64,000 bases of DNA from Actinocrinis puniceicyclus (GTDB lineage Bacteria > Actinomycetota > Actinomycetes > Streptomycetales > Catenulisporaceae), in the NCBI RefSeq assembly GCF_018283645.1, contig NZ_JAGSXH010000001.1:103887-167886 (forward strand), in the 5' to 3' direction. The notes under the pieces were generated by a model. The model was not told where the DNA came from. It saw only the letters and a list, made by a program, of their open reading frames with translations, and searched no databases. Shown piece after piece: positions 52,189-60,097 of the stretch (positions are counted from its first letter, which is position 1; every line of letters begins with the position of its first letter). The position numbers and the translations under genes are program-made.

Positions 52189-53163
52189 ATGGCAGACCTC
52201 GTCATCGACTACCAGCTTCTGCACGACGCGGCCGGGCAGCTCGATTCGCTCAAGACGCAGATCGACGACATCAACAACGCGGACACCATCGACGGCTACG
52301 TCCCGATCGCCAACAACGGACAGGTGGACACGGGCGACCTCGGCCCGGGCAACCTGCCCACCTCGCTGTGGAACTTCTACTCGAACTGGCAGAGCCCGCT
52401 GTCCAACGCCACCAAGCAGGTGCAGCAGCTGGCCGCGACGTTCCGCGGGGTGGCGCAGACCTTCTTCGATGCGGACGCCTCGCAGGTCGCCGCGGTCAAC
52501 TCCGGGCTGGCGCAGTCGGCGGTGCGTAACTACCCGTCCGAGTACGCGGCCTACCAGAAGCAGCTGGCCGAGTGGGAGAAACTGCCGGACCCGAACCACG
52601 TGCAGTACTACGACGAGAACGGGAACCTGGTCACCACGTCGGTGCCGCGGCCCACCGCGCCGACGAACCCCGGCACGACGTACGGCGGCTCGGCGGGCGT
52701 GACCACGAACGTCACCACGAGCGGCACGGACGGCTCCGGCAACCCGCTGGTCACCTCGGAGACCAGCACGTACACCGTGGACGGGATGACCTACACGGAG
52801 ACCACGACCTTCGGTCCGGACAAGGGCGACGTCAACGGCCACCCGACGCAGGACTCGACGCAGACGATCCACCACCAGGACGGTTCGACCGACGTCATCA
52901 CCACGACGAACAACCTGGACGGCTCGTCGCACTCCACGGACGTGAACACGGCCAGCGGCCAGACGACGACCACGACGACGGACACGACCGTCACGAACCA
53001 CCCGGACGGCTCGTCCACGACGGTGTCGACGACGGACAACGCCGACGGCTCGACGACGACGCTCACCATCGAGACCGACAAGTACGGCAAGGCGACCACG
53101 ACGACGACGAACACGCCCGCCCCGCCGGACCCGAGCACTTACGACTACTACCCGACCTACTGA
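52189..53163 (+). CDS. WXG-domain protein with Thr/Asp-rich repeat tail
   Basis: This 324-residue protein has an N-terminal helical hairpin (about 1-115) with L-W-N-F-Y-S-N-W at the turn, typical of WXG/LXG-type type VII substrates. A tail of about 170 residues is dominated by Thr, Asp, Asn, Gly and Ser with a recurring D-G-S-T/S-T-T pattern (H-Q-D-G-S, N-L-D-G-S, H-P-D-G-S, N-A-D-G-S). GGGAGAGG precedes the ATG. It probably heterodimerises with the giant protein or is itself secreted. The tail has no recognised family. The next WXG100 gene follows 134 bp downstream. Confidence 0.8.
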   Translation: MADLVIDYQLLHDAAGQLDSLKTQIDDINNADTIDGYVPIANNGQVDTGDLGPGNLPTSLWNFYSNWQSPLSNATKQVQQLAATFRGVAQTFFDADASQVAAVNSGLAQSAVRNYPSEYAAYQKQLAEWEKLPDPNHVQYYDENGNLVTTSVPRPTAPTNPGTTYGGSAGVTTNVTTSGTDGSGNPLVTSETSTYTVDGMTYTETTTFGPDKGDVNGHPTQDSTQTIHHQDGSTDVITTTNNLDGSSHSTDVNTASGQTTTTTTDTTVTNHPDGSSTTVSTTDNADGSTTTLTIETDKYGKATTTTTNTPAPPDPSTYDYYPTY

Positions 53164-53297
53164 CGGGCCGGGTTCACCGGCAGGCGGCCGGCGCACGCGG
53201 CGACCGCCGCCCGCAGGCCGATGCCCGCGGGCCGCCGCACAGCAGACCACCCGGACGGGAACGATCCGGGGGCACCAGCGAACCAGGGAGCAACTCC

Positions 53298-53609
53298 ATG
53301 CCCGACGTGAACATCAGCTACGACGCGGTCAAGGGCGTCACCGCTCAGCTGAACAACGCGGTCACCAACATCGTGCCGCAGCTGACCAGCCTGCAGACTC
53401 AGGTCAACTCCATGCTCTCGCAGGGCGGTTCGCTGTGGATGAACGCCACCAGCCCGGCGCTGCAGAACTCCTACCAGCAGTTCAACACCTCGCTGACGCA
53501 GGCGGTCAACGGGATCAACGACTTCGCCAACCAGTTCAACTCGATCATCGGTCAGATGCAGAGCATGGACTCGCAGATGGCGAACTCGATCAACAACCCC
53601 GGGCACTGA
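53298..53609 (+). CDS. WXG100-family secreted protein (EsxA-like)
   Basis: This 103-residue helical hairpin protein is the classic size of WXG100 proteins. The turn motif L-W-M-N-A sits near residue 48, and coiled-coil helices with many Gln/Asn lie on both sides. It should be exported by the EccC-driven type VII system encoded from 55605. An AGGGAG site precedes the ATG. It is probably cotranscribed with the Thr/Asp-tail gene upstream and ends at a strong hairpin. Confidence 0.87.
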   Translation: MPDVNISYDAVKGVTAQLNNAVTNIVPQLTSLQTQVNSMLSQGGSLWMNATSPALQNSYQQFNTSLTQAVNGINDFANQFNSIIGQMQSMDSQMANSINNPGH

Positions 53610-53676
53610 CGCTCCGGGCGGCCGGTTCGGCTCAGGACCCGATCACGAGCGCCCGAAGACAGGCGTACGAGCACAA

Positions 53677-53725
53677 GCGCCCGCGTCCGGCACCGCGGCC
53701 TTCGCCCGGTGCCGGACGCGGGCGC
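53677..53725. terminator. 18-bp perfect hairpin between convergent genes
   Basis: Arms 53677-53694 and 53708-53725 match over 18 bp around a 13-base loop. It separates the end of the WXG100 gene from the end of the leftward hydrolase, so it likely terminates both. Confidence 0.8.
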
Positions 53726-53726
53726 G

Positions 53727-54485
53727 TCACATATCAAGCCCTTGTTCTCCAGGTCGCAGGAACCAGTCGCGCGCCTTGAGCGCGGCCCGTTGGAGCGTGT
53801 CGCCCTCGGCGAACAGGTGGGTCGCGCCGGGAACCACCTCGACGCGGTGCGGCGCGCTCAGCAGCCCGGCGGCCTGACGGTTGAGCTCAAGCACCTGCTG
53901 GTCCCGCCCGCCGACGATCAGCAGGACGGGAGCGCGCACCCGGGCCAGGGCCTCGCCGGCCAGATCGGGCCGGCCCCCGCGGCTGACCACGGCGGTCACC
54001 CGGCCCGGGCGCTCGGCGGCGGCGATCAACGCGGCGGCCGCGCCCGTGCTCGCGCCGAACAGCCCGAGGGGCAGGCCCGCGGTCTGCGGGTACGCCTCCA
54101 GCCAGTCGATCGCGGCCGTCACGCGCCGTCCCAGCAACGGGATGTCGAAACGGTATTCGGCGGTGACCTCGTCGACCCGCTCCTCGCCGCGGGTGAGCAG
54201 GTCCAGCAGCAGTGTGCCGAGGCCGCCGCGTTGCAGCGCCCGGGCGACGGCCCGGTTGCGCGGGCTGAACCGGGAACTGCCGCTGCCGTGCGCGAAGAGC
54301 ACCACCCGGTCCGCGTGTTCGGGCAGGATCAGATCGCCGTCCAGCCGGGTGGCCCCGGTGAGCGGGACGTACACGGTCGTTTCGGTCGTCTCGCCCGTAG
54401 TGTCCTGGTGCCGTGCGTCCATGGCGTACTCCGCAGCGCACTCGCTCGGACCGCCGGCGCCGCGCGCGTACAGCGCCGCGGTCAT
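53727..54485 (-). CDS. Alpha/beta hydrolase (dienelactone hydrolase-like)
   Basis: This 252-residue hydrolase has V-V-L-F-A-H-G-S-G-S-S (oxyanion region), the nucleophile elbow G-A-S-T-G-A, the acid in V-G-G-R-D-Q-Q-V and the His in G-A-T-H-L-F, so the catalytic triad is complete. Similar proteins are often found with phosphoribosyltransferase or stress genes; the substrate is unknown. GGAG precedes the ATG at 54485, but an in-frame ATG at codon 22 (M-D-A-R-H-Q) is an alternative. The leftward gene stands alone. Confidence 0.85.
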   Translation of the reverse strand: MTAALYARGAGGPSECAAEYAMDARHQDTTGETTETTVYVPLTGATRLDGDLILPEHADRVVLFAHGSGSSRFSPRNRAVARALQRGGLGTLLLDLLTRGEERVDEVTAEYRFDIPLLGRRVTAAIDWLEAYPQTAGLPLGLFGASTGAAAALIAAAERPGRVTAVVSRGGRPDLAGEALARVRAPVLLIVGGRDQQVLELNRQAAGLLSAPHRVEVVPGATHLFAEGDTLQRAALKARDWFLRPGEQGLDM

Positions 54486-54713
54486 GGATCTCCACCTGGT
54501 TGATTCCCGTTTTACGGTGATAGACGCGGGCAGAGGGCGTTTGTGGCGAGGGACGACAATTCACGCGTGGACATCCGCACTGGCCGCCTCGTTCTGCTCA
54601 CGCGACCCGATCCGCCCTGGAATGCACCCGAGTACAGGCCTCAATTCGTGATCTGAGGTGGGCGTTCTGGTGCCGAGGCGCAAACGATAGGCGTAGCCTG
54701 CCGCCTGAGCTGA

Positions 54714-55118
54714 TCACCACCACTTGCGCCGCAGTTGCAGCCCATCGACCTCGGTGTTTCGGCGGACCTTCTCGATGCGCGCCTGCTCGGTCCGCGCGAT
54801 GGAGATTCCCTTGCGTGCCCGTACCGCCAGCGTGCTCGCCACATACAGGCCGAGTTGGGTGTCGGGGAACTTGCGCCACCGGCTGCCGCGCCGAGCACGC
54901 GTGAGGCGCTCATCGAAACCGGCTTCCACGACCTCGTCGACCGGCCCGAGCGCGGCAGACAGCTGCTGTTGCTCGCGATGCCGATCCGAGCGGTGCTGGT
55001 TGCGCTTGTTGCGCGCGATGTTCCTGCGGGAACTCTTGTCGTTCTCGCCGTAGGTATTGCGGCGATCCTTGCTGTACGACAGGCGCTTCTTCTCCTGCGG
55101 AGACCTGCGCTTCTTCAT
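54714..55118 (-). CDS. Conserved basic hypothetical protein
   Basis: This 134-residue protein starts M-K-K-R-R-S-P-Q-E-K-K-R-L-S-Y and continues with R-R-N-T-Y-G-E-N-D-K-S-S-R-R-N-I, a very basic N-terminus that recurs in many actinobacterial hypothetical proteins. The rest is helical and ends in basic residues (L-R-R-K-W-W). It may bind nucleic acid; this is inference. GGAGG precedes the ATG at 55118, which decides that start over one 9 codons upstream. Confidence 0.75.
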   Translation of the reverse strand: MKKRRSPQEKKRLSYSKDRRNTYGENDKSSRRNIARNKRNQHRSDRHREQQQLSAALGPVDEVVEAGFDERLTRARRGSRWRKFPDTQLGLYVASTLAVRARKGISIARTEQARIEKVRRNTEVDGLQLRRKWW

Positions 55119-55246
55119 CGCCGCACCTCCCGCTGACCGACGCAACCCAACGACGGTACGGCCAACGCGTCGGCACCGTCCACGAGTTTCCGGCCCACAA
55201 CCACCAGGCGCCCCGCAACGGAACAGCAGAGGCGAACCCTACTATC

Positions 55247-55281
55247 TTGTCACTCGATTCGCGCACACTAAGATCACGGCG
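55247..55281 (+). promoter_or_regulatory. Promoter driving a probably leaderless mRNA
   Basis: TTGTCA (55247-55252), a 16-base spacer and TAAGAT (55269-55274) stand directly before the GTG at 55281. The distance from the -10 box puts the transcription start at or next to the start codon. Confidence 0.6.
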
Positions 55282-55568
55282 TGAACAAGACCGTCGCGGA
55301 CTTCATCGGCGCGTACCTGCACGTCGAGGTGGCGTACGAGGACCTCGGGCCGACGCGCGAGCTGATCGCGGCGCTCAGCCCCGAGTACGCCGGCTCGCTC
55401 GAGGAGGGCTTCGAGCGGTTGCTGCGCAGCCGCGGGCTGGCCGCCGCCGACTACGACGGCATGACGCACATCGAGTTCGAATCCGATGACGCGCTCTACC
55501 GGTACCTGCAGGGCGTGTACGACTACTTGTTCCGCGGCGCCGGAGCCCAGCCGCGTCCGCCGCGCTGA
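55281..55568 (+). CDS. Small acidic protein, possibly immunity-like
   Basis: This 95-residue acidic protein begins V-A-D-F-I-G-A-Y-L and has many Glu/Asp, with a Pro/Arg tail. The helical pattern recalls small contact-dependent-inhibition immunity proteins, but the match is not firm. The start is GTG without ribosome site, consistent with a leaderless transcript from the promoter immediately upstream. It lies between the type VII ATPase gene (convergent) and the basic hypothetical protein (divergent). Confidence 0.65.
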   Translation: MNKTVADFIGAYLHVEVAYEDLGPTRELIAALSPEYAGSLEEGFERLLRSRGLAAADYDGMTHIEFESDDALYRYLQGVYDYLFRGAGAQPRPPR

Positions 55569-55604
55569 TCGTGTGCTGACTCGCGCACGCCCCCGGCGGC
55601 GCCG

Positions 55605-58600
55605 CTACTCCTTCAGCACCGTCAGCGGCAGCGCGATCGCCGCCAGGCCGCCGGTGACCGGGTCCGCGGTGTAGGCGCGGCCGGGGCGGATCGGCTTACG
55701 CAGCAGGCTGACCGGGATGCGGGCGCCGACCAGGTCGCCCTCGGCGACCGACTGCGGGCTGAGCAGCACCCCCTGGCGCGAGCGGCGCGCCTCCCCGATC
55801 CAGCCGATCAGGGCGCTGACGAAAGTCTCGCTGGTGCCCGCGCAGGCCAGAGCGAGGCCGCGGTCGCGCCCCGTGGCGATCAGCTCGCGCAGGAACGGCT
55901 CCAGCGGCGGCATCTGCGCCATCAGGTCCGCGTCGTCGAGCAGCACCACGGCCGGACCGCCGCCGAGTTCCTCCAGCGCGGCGCGGGCGTCCTCGGGGGT
56001 GGCCAGCACCGAGGTCAGCACCCTGGCACGCGGATGCGCGGCCAGGCGGCGCAGCGGGGACTCGCGCGCGGCCACCGCCAGCACCGCCGTGTCCGCGGCC
56101 AGCGCCGAGACCGCGAAGGTGGACAGGACCGTGGAGCGACCGGAGCCGGGCGGCCCGACCACCATGAAGACGTTCCCGCGCCCGGCGAAGTCCACCATGA
56201 CCGGCCCGGTGTCGTCGCCGCCGATCCCGAGCAGTGCGAGCAGCGGGCGGCGCTCGGTCACCAGCGCGTAGGCGTCCGCGAAGTCGAGCTCCGACGGCAA
56301 CGAGCCGATCGCCAGCGGACGCGAGCCCACGCCCACGTGCTCGTCGCGCTTTCGCGCGCGCTCGCCGATCGCGCGCAGCGCCTCGGCCTGCGCCTGCCCG
56401 GAGGGGTCCGCGGCGAGCAGCGCGATCTGCGCCTCGGTCAGGCTCCCGGACAGCCAGGCGCGCCCCGGCGGCACCACCGTCGGCAGTTCGGCGAAAGCCA
56501 GGCCGATCAGCATGTAGTCGCTGCGGTCGGTCATCCGCAGCAGCAGCCGGTTCTCGTTGAGACTGCCCATCCGCCCGGACAGCAGCACCCTGTCACCGGC
56601 GATCACCAGATGGATCCCGGCCGCCGCTCCCTCCCGCAACAGCCGCGTGACCTCGTCCACAAGCCGGCCGTTGTCGTACTCGTTGACCGCTGCGTACAGG
56701 GCCTCCCAGCCGTCGATGAACAGCAGCGTGTGCGCGGGCCGCGGCCCGGGCGGCATGGTCGCGCGCAGTTCGGCCAGGTTGGTGCTGTCGTGCTCGGCCA
56801 GCAGACTCTGCCGGCGGGTCAGCTCCAGCCCGAGCCGGGTGAGCAGCCGGTCCACCCGATCCAGGTCGGCGCGCTGCGCGACGGCCCCGGTGTGCGGCAA
56901 CTCGGTCAGGACGCTCAGCGCTCCGCCCGCCGCATCGATCCCGTACATGTGCACATCACTGGTCGAATGCCGCTCGGCGAGCGCGCCGGCGATACTGCGG
57001 ATCGTCTGCGAGCGGCCGGAGCGGGTCGCGCCGACCACGTAGAGGTGCGAGAAGGTCTCCAGGTCCAGCGCGAGCGGCCGGCGGGCCTGCTCGGCCGGCA
57101 GGTCTTCGAGCCCGTACACGACGGGCGCCAGGCTCCTGCCGGGCGCGGCGCCGAGGCGGGGCAGTTCGCCGAGCGTGATCACGTCCGGGAGGGCGGGCAG
57201 CCACGGAGCCTGCTGCGGCTCGATCTCCAACTGCCGCGCGGCCTCGCGCACCGCCCGCACCAGCGCCGCCAGGTCGGTGTGGTCCCCGCCGTCGGCGACG
57301 GTCTCGGTCTCAGGAGGCTGAAAGGCCCGGCCGAGTTTGGGCCAGGGCACCGCGACCGCCCAGGTGTCGGGCCGCGGCGGGGTCGCGACACCGGCCGAGC
57401 CATCCTCGGTCCGCTCCCGCGGCGCCCCCGCGTAGCCGGTCTGGAACGGCGCGACGGCGCGGTGCGCGAGGCGGACCAGCGCGCGGCCGGGCACGCTCGG
57501 CGGGATGGCGGCGGCGTCGTTGGTGTCGATCACGTCGTGGCTCTCGACCGGGTCGGTGACGCGCAGCGCGATCCGCAGGTTCGTGTTGGCCTTGATATCG
57601 GCCGAGACGACCCCGGCCGGCCGCTGCGTGGCCAGCACGAGGTGCAGGCCGAGGGAGCGGCCGCGCTGGGCGATGGACACCACGCCGGCCACGAAGGCGG
57701 GCACCTCGCGCACCAGCGTGGCGAACTCGTCCACCACCAGCACCAGCCGCGGCAGCGGCGGCAGGGCCGGGTCGCGGCGCCGGGCCGCCTGATACTCCGG
57801 ATGGTCCTTCACGCCGTGCTCGGCCAGCAGCTTCTCGCGCCGGCGCAGCTCGGCGGCCAGCGATTCCAGGGCGCGTTCGACCAGGTGCCCGTCCAGGTCG
57901 GTGACCATGCCGAGGGTGTGCGGCAGCTCGACGCAGTCCCGGAACGCGCTGCCGCCCTTGTAGTCGACCAGCAGGAAGGTCAGCTCGTCCGGGCGGTTGG
58001 CCACCGCCAGCGACGCCACCAGGGTCTGCAGAAGTTCGGATTTGCCGGATCCGGTCGTGCCGGCGATCAGGGCGTGCGGCCCGTCGCGGACCAGGTCGAC
58101 CGCGAGCGTGCCGTCGTATCCGGTGCCGATGACCGCCGCGGTGGACGCGGGCCGGCGCACCCAGCGCGCCGCGATCTGCTCGCCGTCCGGGTCGGACAGC
58201 TCCAGCAGGTCCAGCAGGCGCACCGCGGAGGGCAGCGCGCCGCCGTCGACCGGGGAGACGTCCCGCAGCGGGGCGAGCGAGCGCGCCACCCGCTCGGCCC
58301 AGGCGCAGTCCACCAGGTCGGGGCGGATCTCGGTCACCTCCGGCTGGTCCTTCTGGCGCAGCGTCAGCCCGGCCGGCTCGTCCACGACGACGACGCCGGC
58401 CTCCTCCGGCAGCAGCCTGACTTCGCGGTCCAGGCAGATCGAGAAGACCCGCACGGCCGGGCCCTCGGCGAGCACCTGCACCAGGCCGGGCACCTCGCGC
58501 AGCCGCCGCGCCCCGTCGACGAGCACGACGACGTCCGGGTCGGCGAACATCGCGGCGCTCAGCGAGGCGCCGCGCGCCTGAATACGGCGCTTGACCACGG

Positions 58601-60032
58601 AGACGAGCTCTGAGACGCGGTGCGCGACGGTCTCCGGGTCGTTGCCGACCATCGCGGGCGGGGAGCCGATCGGCGAGCGCGCGTGCGGCAGCCAGCGGAT
58701 CCATTCCCAGTCCTGCGCGGCGCCGGCGTCGGTGAGCACCACGAAGCGAACGTCGCGCGGGCTGTGCAGAACCGCGGTCTGGGCCAGCAGCCACCAGGCG
58801 AGCGGGCGGGCTCGGCCCGGTTCCGCGGCGACGCCGACCACGCCGACGTCGGGCAGCGCGATGCCGATCGGGATCGAGGGCACGTTCCAGCGGGTGTCGC
58901 GGCGCAGCGGATCGGTCTGGTTCGGGTCGTCGACGTCGAGCAGCGAGGGCTGGTCCACCGTGCCGATGCGCAGCACCAGATGGTCGGCGTCGCAGCGGCG
59001 CCGCTCCCACAGCCGCCGGCCCGGCCCGGCGGCGGTCAGCAGCGCGGCCGCGGGGTCCGGGGCGACGGCGGCGCGCACCGCCCGCTCGCCGGCCACGGCC
59101 GCGGTGATCTCCTCGATCGTCTCGGCGTGGGCCACCGCGTACTGCGCGGAGCGGCGCCGGTAGTCCTTGCGGCCGGTGCGCATGTCGTTGAACCAGTTGA
59201 CGACCGCGAACATCGGCGTGAAGAGGACGAAGAACAGGTAGTACTTGGAGTGCAGCAGGAACACCATGCCGACGCCCATGAGGACCGGCAGGATGAGCAG
59301 CACGGTCGGGAAGGGGCGCCGGCCTGGCGGGTTGGGCCGCTGCGGCAGCCGGAAGCGGGTGCGCGGCAGCGGTTCCAGGATCCGCGGCGGGCGGTTGAAG
59401 TCGATCCCTGATCCGTCCGGCGCGGGCTGGACGGCGGCGTCCGCCACGCTCGGCGCGGTCCACCGCAGCAGCGAGTCGGCGACAGCGAGGTCCGCGTGCT
59501 CCTCCCAGTACTCGGCGGCGGCGGTCTTGTCCTGTGCGTCGCCGTCGCCGGGCGCGCCCGCCGGCTGTGGCGGTACGACCCGCACCAGCCTGGTCTGCTC
59601 GTACGGTGTGACGACGACGCAGCCGTCCGCCGCGACGGTGAGGGTGGCGGCGTGCGCGGGCGCGCCCTCGACGCGGACGACACAGCGCTCTGATGAACCG
59701 ATCGGGTAGGAGCCGAGTGCGAGCGCGGCCACCGTTCCGGCGCCGGGTCCGGAGACGATGTGCAGTTCGATCAGCGCGGGTCCGTCGCCGGGCCGGGCGC
59801 CGGGCTCGGGGCCGGGCGCGCCGAGACCGAGGACCGTTCCCTCGCGCAGGCCGGTCGCGGCCAGCTCGCCGCGCGGGTCGAGCCGCCGGCCGCCGAGGAA
59901 CAGCTCGTGCGCGCTCTCCCCGGCGGCCTCGGCGATCCGCTCGGCGACCTCGGCGATCGGCGCGTCCGGGGCCGCGCCGAGGACGACCTGGTGCCGGGCC
60001 CGCTGCCCGATCGCGGTGACCGACAGGCGCAT
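55605..60032 (-). CDS. eccC: Type VII secretion ATPase EccC with N-terminal Ubl and FHA-like domains
   Basis: This 1,475-residue FtsK/SpoIIIE-type motor drives WXG protein export. The N-terminus is ubiquitin-like (L-F-L-G-G-R-R-L-D-P, about residues 1-75), followed by an FHA-like beta domain (about 88-165) and two transmembrane helices (about 240-273). Three ATPase modules follow: D1 has an intact Walker A G-T-T-G-S-G-K-S (about 660) and Walker B L-V-L-V-V-D-E-F (about 765). D2 has G-A-T-R-S-G-R-S (about 1000) and D3 G-P-P-G-S-G-R-S (about 1292), both with Arg for the Walker Lys. Fusing Ubl and FHA-like domains to EccC resembles firmicute EssC. It follows the LysM-like gene. Confidence 0.9.
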   Translation of the reverse strand: MRLSVTAIGQRARHQVVLGAAPDAPIAEVAERIAEAAGESAHELFLGGRRLDPRGELAATGLREGTVLGLGAPGPEPGARPGDGPALIELHIVSGPGAGTVAALALGSYPIGSSERCVVRVEGAPAHAATLTVAADGCVVVTPYEQTRLVRVVPPQPAGAPGDGDAQDKTAAAEYWEEHADLAVADSLLRWTAPSVADAAVQPAPDGSGIDFNRPPRILEPLPRTRFRLPQRPNPPGRRPFPTVLLILPVLMGVGMVFLLHSKYYLFFVLFTPMFAVVNWFNDMRTGRKDYRRRSAQYAVAHAETIEEITAAVAGERAVRAAVAPDPAAALLTAAGPGRRLWERRRCDADHLVLRIGTVDQPSLLDVDDPNQTDPLRRDTRWNVPSIPIGIALPDVGVVGVAAEPGRARPLAWWLLAQTAVLHSPRDVRFVVLTDAGAAQDWEWIRWLPHARSPIGSPPAMVGNDPETVAHRVSELVSVVKRRIQARGASLSAAMFADPDVVVLVDGARRLREVPGLVQVLAEGPAVRVFSICLDREVRLLPEEAGVVVVDEPAGLTLRQKDQPEVTEIRPDLVDCAWAERVARSLAPLRDVSPVDGGALPSAVRLLDLLELSDPDGEQIAARWVRRPASTAAVIGTGYDGTLAVDLVRDGPHALIAGTTGSGKSELLQTLVASLAVANRPDELTFLLVDYKGGSAFRDCVELPHTLGMVTDLDGHLVERALESLAAELRRREKLLAEHGVKDHPEYQAARRRDPALPPLPRLVLVVDEFATLVREVPAFVAGVVSIAQRGRSLGLHLVLATQRPAGVVSADIKANTNLRIALRVTDPVESHDVIDTNDAAAIPPSVPGRALVRLAHRAVAPFQTGYAGAPRERTEDGSAGVATPPRPDTWAVAVPWPKLGRAFQPPETETVADGGDHTDLAALVRAVREAARQLEIEPQQAPWLPALPDVITLGELPRLGAAPGRSLAPVVYGLEDLPAEQARRPLALDLETFSHLYVVGATRSGRSQTIRSIAGALAERHSTSDVHMYGIDAAGGALSVLTELPHTGAVAQRADLDRVDRLLTRLGLELTRRQSLLAEHDSTNLAELRATMPPGPRPAHTLLFIDGWEALYAAVNEYDNGRLVDEVTRLLREGAAAGIHLVIAGDRVLLSGRMGSLNENRLLLRMTDRSDYMLIGLAFAELPTVVPPGRAWLSGSLTEAQIALLAADPSGQAQAEALRAIGERARKRDEHVGVGSRPLAIGSLPSELDFADAYALVTERRPLLALLGIGGDDTGPVMVDFAGRGNVFMVVGPPGSGRSTVLSTFAVSALAADTAVLAVAARESPLRRLAAHPRARVLTSVLATPEDARAALEELGGGPAVVLLDDADLMAQMPPLEPFLRELIATGRDRGLALACAGTSETFVSALIGWIGEARRSRQGVLLSPQSVAEGDLVGARIPVSLLRKPIRPGRAYTADPVTGGLAAIALPLTVLKE

Positions 60033-60097
60033 CTTGGATCCTCACCCACTGGCTGGCTGGTACTCGAACTCTTCTTCGCTTGCGGACATCGCGCCTG

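Noticed and set aside
56034..58613. 859-codon plus-strand frame opposite eccC
   Set aside because: Antisense shadow of the ATPase modules; Arg/Gly/His/Gln-rich without motifs.
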